This document shows, piece after piece, positions 5,746-7,656 of a stretch of DNA of 7,656 nucleotides (position 1 is its first letter; each line of letters starts with the position of its first letter). The stretch is from NCBI GenBank assembly GCA_002506015.1, contig DAWR01000075.1, positions 7,834-15,489 of the forward strand, given 5' to 3'. Origin of the DNA: Candidatus Methanogasteraceae archaeon UBA261. GTDB taxonomy: Archaea; Halobacteriota; Methanosarcinia; Methanosarcinales; Methanogasteraceae. A model generated the notes under the pieces. The model was given only the letters and a program-made list of their open reading frames with translations. It ran no database searches and was not told the DNA's origin. A program made the position numbers and the translations under genes.

Positions 5746-5934
5746 GCCCGGTAGGTGGTGTAGCTCCGGCACAAATCATATCCATGGCGGCACCGGACCG
5801 CGAAGCCCCCGTGCGGGCGTGCGCCCGGGAGACGCTCGAAAGCGCAGGACGTCGGGCAGGCGGCGGCACCAGAACAGCGCAGGCATCCGGGCGCATTGGC
5901 GGGCAGTTCCGGGCATGACCGCGGACTTTTTTTT
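5745..5934. other. GC-rich, palindrome-rich noncoding block ending in T8; candidate structured RNA
   Basis: This block is far richer in G+C than its flanks and has no recognisable protein in any frame. Nested complementary segments are visible: GCCCGG 5745-5750 with CCGGGC 5909-5914; TGCGCCCGG 5820-5828 with CCGGGCGCA 5887-5895 (nine Watson-Crick pairs, extendable by G-U at both ends); TCCGG 5765-5769 with CCGGA 5793-5797; GCCC 5805-5808 with GGGC 5815-5818; and CGCT/AGCG around a CGAA tetraloop (5833-5844). Plus-strand reading ends in eight T (5927-5934). Minus-strand reading would end in the T6 of the toxin promoter region. I searched by eye for SRP RNA, RNase P and tRNA hallmarks and found none. 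Strand and function are undetermined. Confidence 0.35.
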
Positions 5935-5962
5935 GCGAAGAGCGGGGGTTCGTAGTACAAAT

Positions 5963-5976
5963 CGAAAGGTTTATGT
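5963..5976 (+). promoter_or_regulatory. Archaeal BRE/TATA promoter for the beta-helix surface protein gene
   Basis: CGAAAGGTTTATGT combines a BRE-like CGAAA with a TTTAT box. Transcription would begin near 5998, giving a leader of about 130 nt before the ATG at 6130. A G10 run follows immediately. Confidence 0.5.
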
Positions 5977-5986
5977 GGGGGGGGGG
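5977..5986 (+). repeat. G10 homopolymer between TATA box and expected transcription start
   Basis: Ten consecutive G occupy the spacer directly after the TATA-like box. Runs of this length are prone to slippage, and a length change here would alter promoter spacing. Confidence 0.9.
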
Positions 5987-6129
5987 CGTTTGGAATGTGC
6001 CCTTCTGGTGTAGGAATTGGGAGCAATCGATCGATATTGCGCATAAGGCGAAGTTTCGATGGACTGATCTCACGCAAGCATGCACCTGCACCGAAAGGGG
6101 GCGACATAAGAACAAGGGAGGACTATAAC
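5987..6129 (+). promoter_or_regulatory. Long 5' leader with Shine-Dalgarno site for the beta-helix gene
   Basis: No coding sequence is seen here. GGGAGGA (6116-6122) lies 7 nt before the ATG at 6130 and fixes the start. The leader includes the palindromic ATCGATCGAT (6028-6037); no known riboswitch was recognised. Confidence 0.5.
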
Positions 6130-7656
6130 ATGGAAATACGAGGAATCGTAACAACGACAGTGCTAATCTTAGCACTCATTACCATATCTACAACGACGGC
6201 AGCCGCGACCACTTGCACCTGCGGCGACACCTGCGACATCTGCGTGAACACGACCGGCTGGTGGAACTGTGGCGGCGCGTTCAACGCGAGCACGACACCG
6301 ATACAGGCGGCAGTGAATGCCGCAAGCGGCGGCGATACGATATGTGTTGCGGCTGGGAGCTACAGCGAGAACGTGGGCATCACGACAGCGCATCTCACGC
6401 TTGAGGGCGCGGGTGCAGATAATGTGACTGTGACCGCGCTGACGCCGGGTCATGTCTTTGAGGTGACCGCTGATTACGTGAACATATCAGGGTTCACAGC
6501 GACCGGGGCAGCAAGTTACTCGTATGCTGGGATACATCTCGACAGTGCGGATAACTGTAACATCTCTGACAACAACTGCTCGTACAACGACATCGGCATC
6601 CTCCTGGACGATTCGAGCAACAACATGCTTGCAAGCAACAACGCGAGCTTGAACTACGACTACGGCATCCGCCTGAATGGTTCGAGCAACTACAACACGC
6701 TTGCGAGCAACAACTGCTCGTACAACTTCATCGGCATCCTCCTGGAGGGTTCGAGCAACTACAACACGCTTGCGAGCAACAACTGCTCGTACAACGACAG
6801 CGGCATCCTCCTGAACGATTCGAGCAACAACATGCTTGCAAGCAACAACTGCTCGTACAACGACTACGGCATCCTCCTGGACAGTTCGAGCAACTACAAC
6901 ACGCTTACGAGCAACAACTGCTCGTACAACTTCATCGGCATCCTCCTGGACCGTTCGAGCAACTACAACACGCTTACGAGCAACAACTGCTCGTACCACT
7001 TCGTCGGCATCCTCCTGGGCGGTTCGAGCAACTACAACACGCTTGCGAGCAACAACTGCTCGTACAACGACATCGGCATCCTCCTGGAGGATTCGAGCAG
7101 CAACGTGATCTACAACAACTACTTCAACAACACGGCAAACGCCATCGATAATGGCATCAACCAGTGGAACATCACGAAGGCGAGCGGGGCGAACATCATC
7201 GATGGGCCTTACCTCGGAGGAAACTACTGGAGCGATTACGCTGGTAATGATACTGATGGCGATTGTCTCGGAGATACCCTGCTTCCGTACAACTCCTCTG
7301 GTAGCATAACAAACGGCGGAGATTATCATCCATTAGTGCCATGCGCTGACACCACCCCGCCTGTTATCACCATCACAATGCCTCTGCCTTACGGGCTCTA
7401 CACGGTTGGCATGACGCTTATCTTCTCAGCAACCGACGAGAGCGGCATTGCCACCATCGTTGGCAACCTGACAAACACGAGCGGAGTGTCATGGAACGTT
7501 AACAGCAGCGACAATGTGTCTGCAGTCGGGGTCTACACACTGGTTGTTACAGCCACCGATAACGCGTGCAACACCAATGTTAGCGATCCGGTCTTCTTTG
7601 TGGTCTATGACCCAGACGGCGGTCATGCGACAGGCGGCGGCTGGTTCTATCCGGAT
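6130..7656 (+). CDS. Secreted NosD-type parallel beta-helix surface protein with Ig-like domain, 3'-truncated by the window edge
   Basis: The frame is open for 509 codons to the last base. Residues 1-26 look like a Sec signal peptide (MEIR, hydrophobic core, TTTAAA). A Cys-rich region follows (C29, 31, 35, 38, 47), then ASTTPIQAAVNAASGGDTIC (53-72), the usual opening of pectate-lyase/NosD-like beta-helices. Residues 138-320 are eight 22-23-residue coils, e.g. SSNYNTLASNNCSYNFIGIL. The helix ends with GGNYWSDYAGNDTDGDCLGD (363-382), the NosD-type terminal motif, here with Cys in place of a usual Gly. An Ig-like domain (DTTPPVITI to FFVVYDP, 407-495) leads into GGHATGGGWFYPD, the start of a further domain. 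It is probably an exported cell-surface or S-layer-associated protein. Each coil with NCS is also an N-glycosylation sequon. A copper role as in true NosD is not supported. Confidence 0.85.
   Translation, partial: MEIRGIVTTTVLILALITISTTTAAATTCTCGDTCDICVNTTGWWNCGGAFNASTTPIQAAVNAASGGDTICVAAGSYSENVGITTAHLTLEGAGADNVTVTALTPGHVFEVTADYVNISGFTATGAASYSYAGIHLDSADNCNISDNNCSYNDIGILLDDSSNNMLASNNASLNYDYGIRLNGSSNYNTLASNNCSYNFIGILLEGSSNYNTLASNNCSYNDSGILLNDSSNNMLASNNCSYNDYGILLDSSSNYNTLTSNNCSYNFIGILLDRSSNYNTLTSNNCSYHFVGILLGGSSNYNTLASNNCSYNDIGILLEDSSSNVIYNNYFNNTANAIDNGINQWNITKASGANIIDGPYLGGNYWSDYAGNDTDGDCLGDTLLPYNSSGSITNGGDYHPLVPCADTTPPVITITMPLPYGLYTVGMTLIFSATDESGIATIVGNLTNTSGVSWNVNSSDNVSAVGVYTLVVTATDNACNTNVSDPVFFVVYDPDGGHATGGGWFYPD
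6541..7089 (+). repeat. Tandem 69-bp coding repeats (eight beta-helix coils)
   Basis: Units begin at 6541, 6610, 6679, 6748, 6817, 6883, 6952 and 7021. All are 69 bp except the fifth, which is 66 bp. Units 3-8 are nearly identical at the DNA level (e.g. TCGAGCAACTACAACACGCT and GCAACAACTGCTCGTACAAC recur), pointing to recent duplication or homogenisation. Units 1-2 are more diverged. A degenerate ninth coil starts at 7090. Confidence 0.95.

Noticed and set aside
5745..5934. SRP RNA, RNase P RNA or tRNA
   Set aside because: No GNRA-capped SRP helix 8 motif, no RNase P conserved core, and no cloverleaf or T-loop were found on either strand.
5730..6107. Proline/cysteine/arginine-rich minus-strand frames over the GC-rich block
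   Set aside because: No recognisable domain, GC-driven composition, and they run across both predicted promoters.
6541..7089. CRISPR-like array
   Set aside because: The repeats are contiguous 69-bp coding units with no unique spacers, and they translate into beta-helix coils.
6487..7329. Long open frame antisense to the beta-helix gene (about 280 codons, Arg/Val/Asp/Ala repeats)
   Set aside because: It exists only because the 69-bp repeats have no stop codon on that strand. The sense frame has a signal peptide, a Shine-Dalgarno site and a recognised fold.

Overview
The window looks like a chromosomal segment of a euryarchaeon, most likely from a methanogenic or methane-oxidising (ANME-type) lineage of the Halobacteriota. 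The evidence is BRE/TATA-type promoters with no convincing bacterial -35/-10 boxes, purine-rich Shine-Dalgarno sites, a nitrogenase-like reductase operon of the kind common in these archaea, and a NosD-type beta-helix surface protein ending in a GGHATGGGW-type domain. The lineage is an inference; no phylogenetic marker gene is present.

Positions 1-4049 hold a tightly packed four-gene operon on the + strand: a NifH-like Fe protein (only its last 99 codons are in the window), a NifD-like subunit, a NifK/NifN-like subunit and a second complete NifH-like Fe protein. The genes are 1 nt apart or overlap by ATGA. The D-like subunit has three cluster-type cysteines but no cysteine where NifD binds its cofactor. 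The K-like subunit lacks the middle P-cluster cysteine. This argues against dinitrogen reduction and for a nitrogenase-like reductase with a simpler iron-sulfur cluster and an unknown substrate. The D-like gene ends in an unusual in-frame hexanucleotide array encoding an alternating Val/acidic tail. Two different Fe proteins flanking one D-K pair is the most interesting system in the window.

Positions 4050-5257 hold no intact gene but are a graveyard of fragments. There is a frameshifted N-terminus of an IS66-family transposase (+), a frameshifted C-terminus of a DDE transposase (-), a decapitated zinc-finger/AbrB antitoxin-like gene with a frameshift (-), and the orphan C-terminal domain of a secreted protein (+) that probably belongs to the same family as the large gene at the right edge. 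A hairpin plus T-run terminator follows.

Positions 5258-5696 encode a RelB/RelE-type toxin-antitoxin pair on the - strand, antitoxin first, with an AT-rich promoter at about 5732-5745. Next to it, 5745-5934 is a very GC-rich, palindrome-rich block ending in T8. It codes for nothing recognisable and may be a structured RNA.

From 5963 an archaeal promoter and a long leader precede a secreted NosD-type parallel beta-helix protein (6130 to beyond the window end). It has eight near-identical 23-residue coils encoded by 69-bp tandem repeats, and seven of the eight carry a cysteine at the same position. It continues into an Ig-like domain and the start of a GGHATGGGW-type domain, where the window ends.
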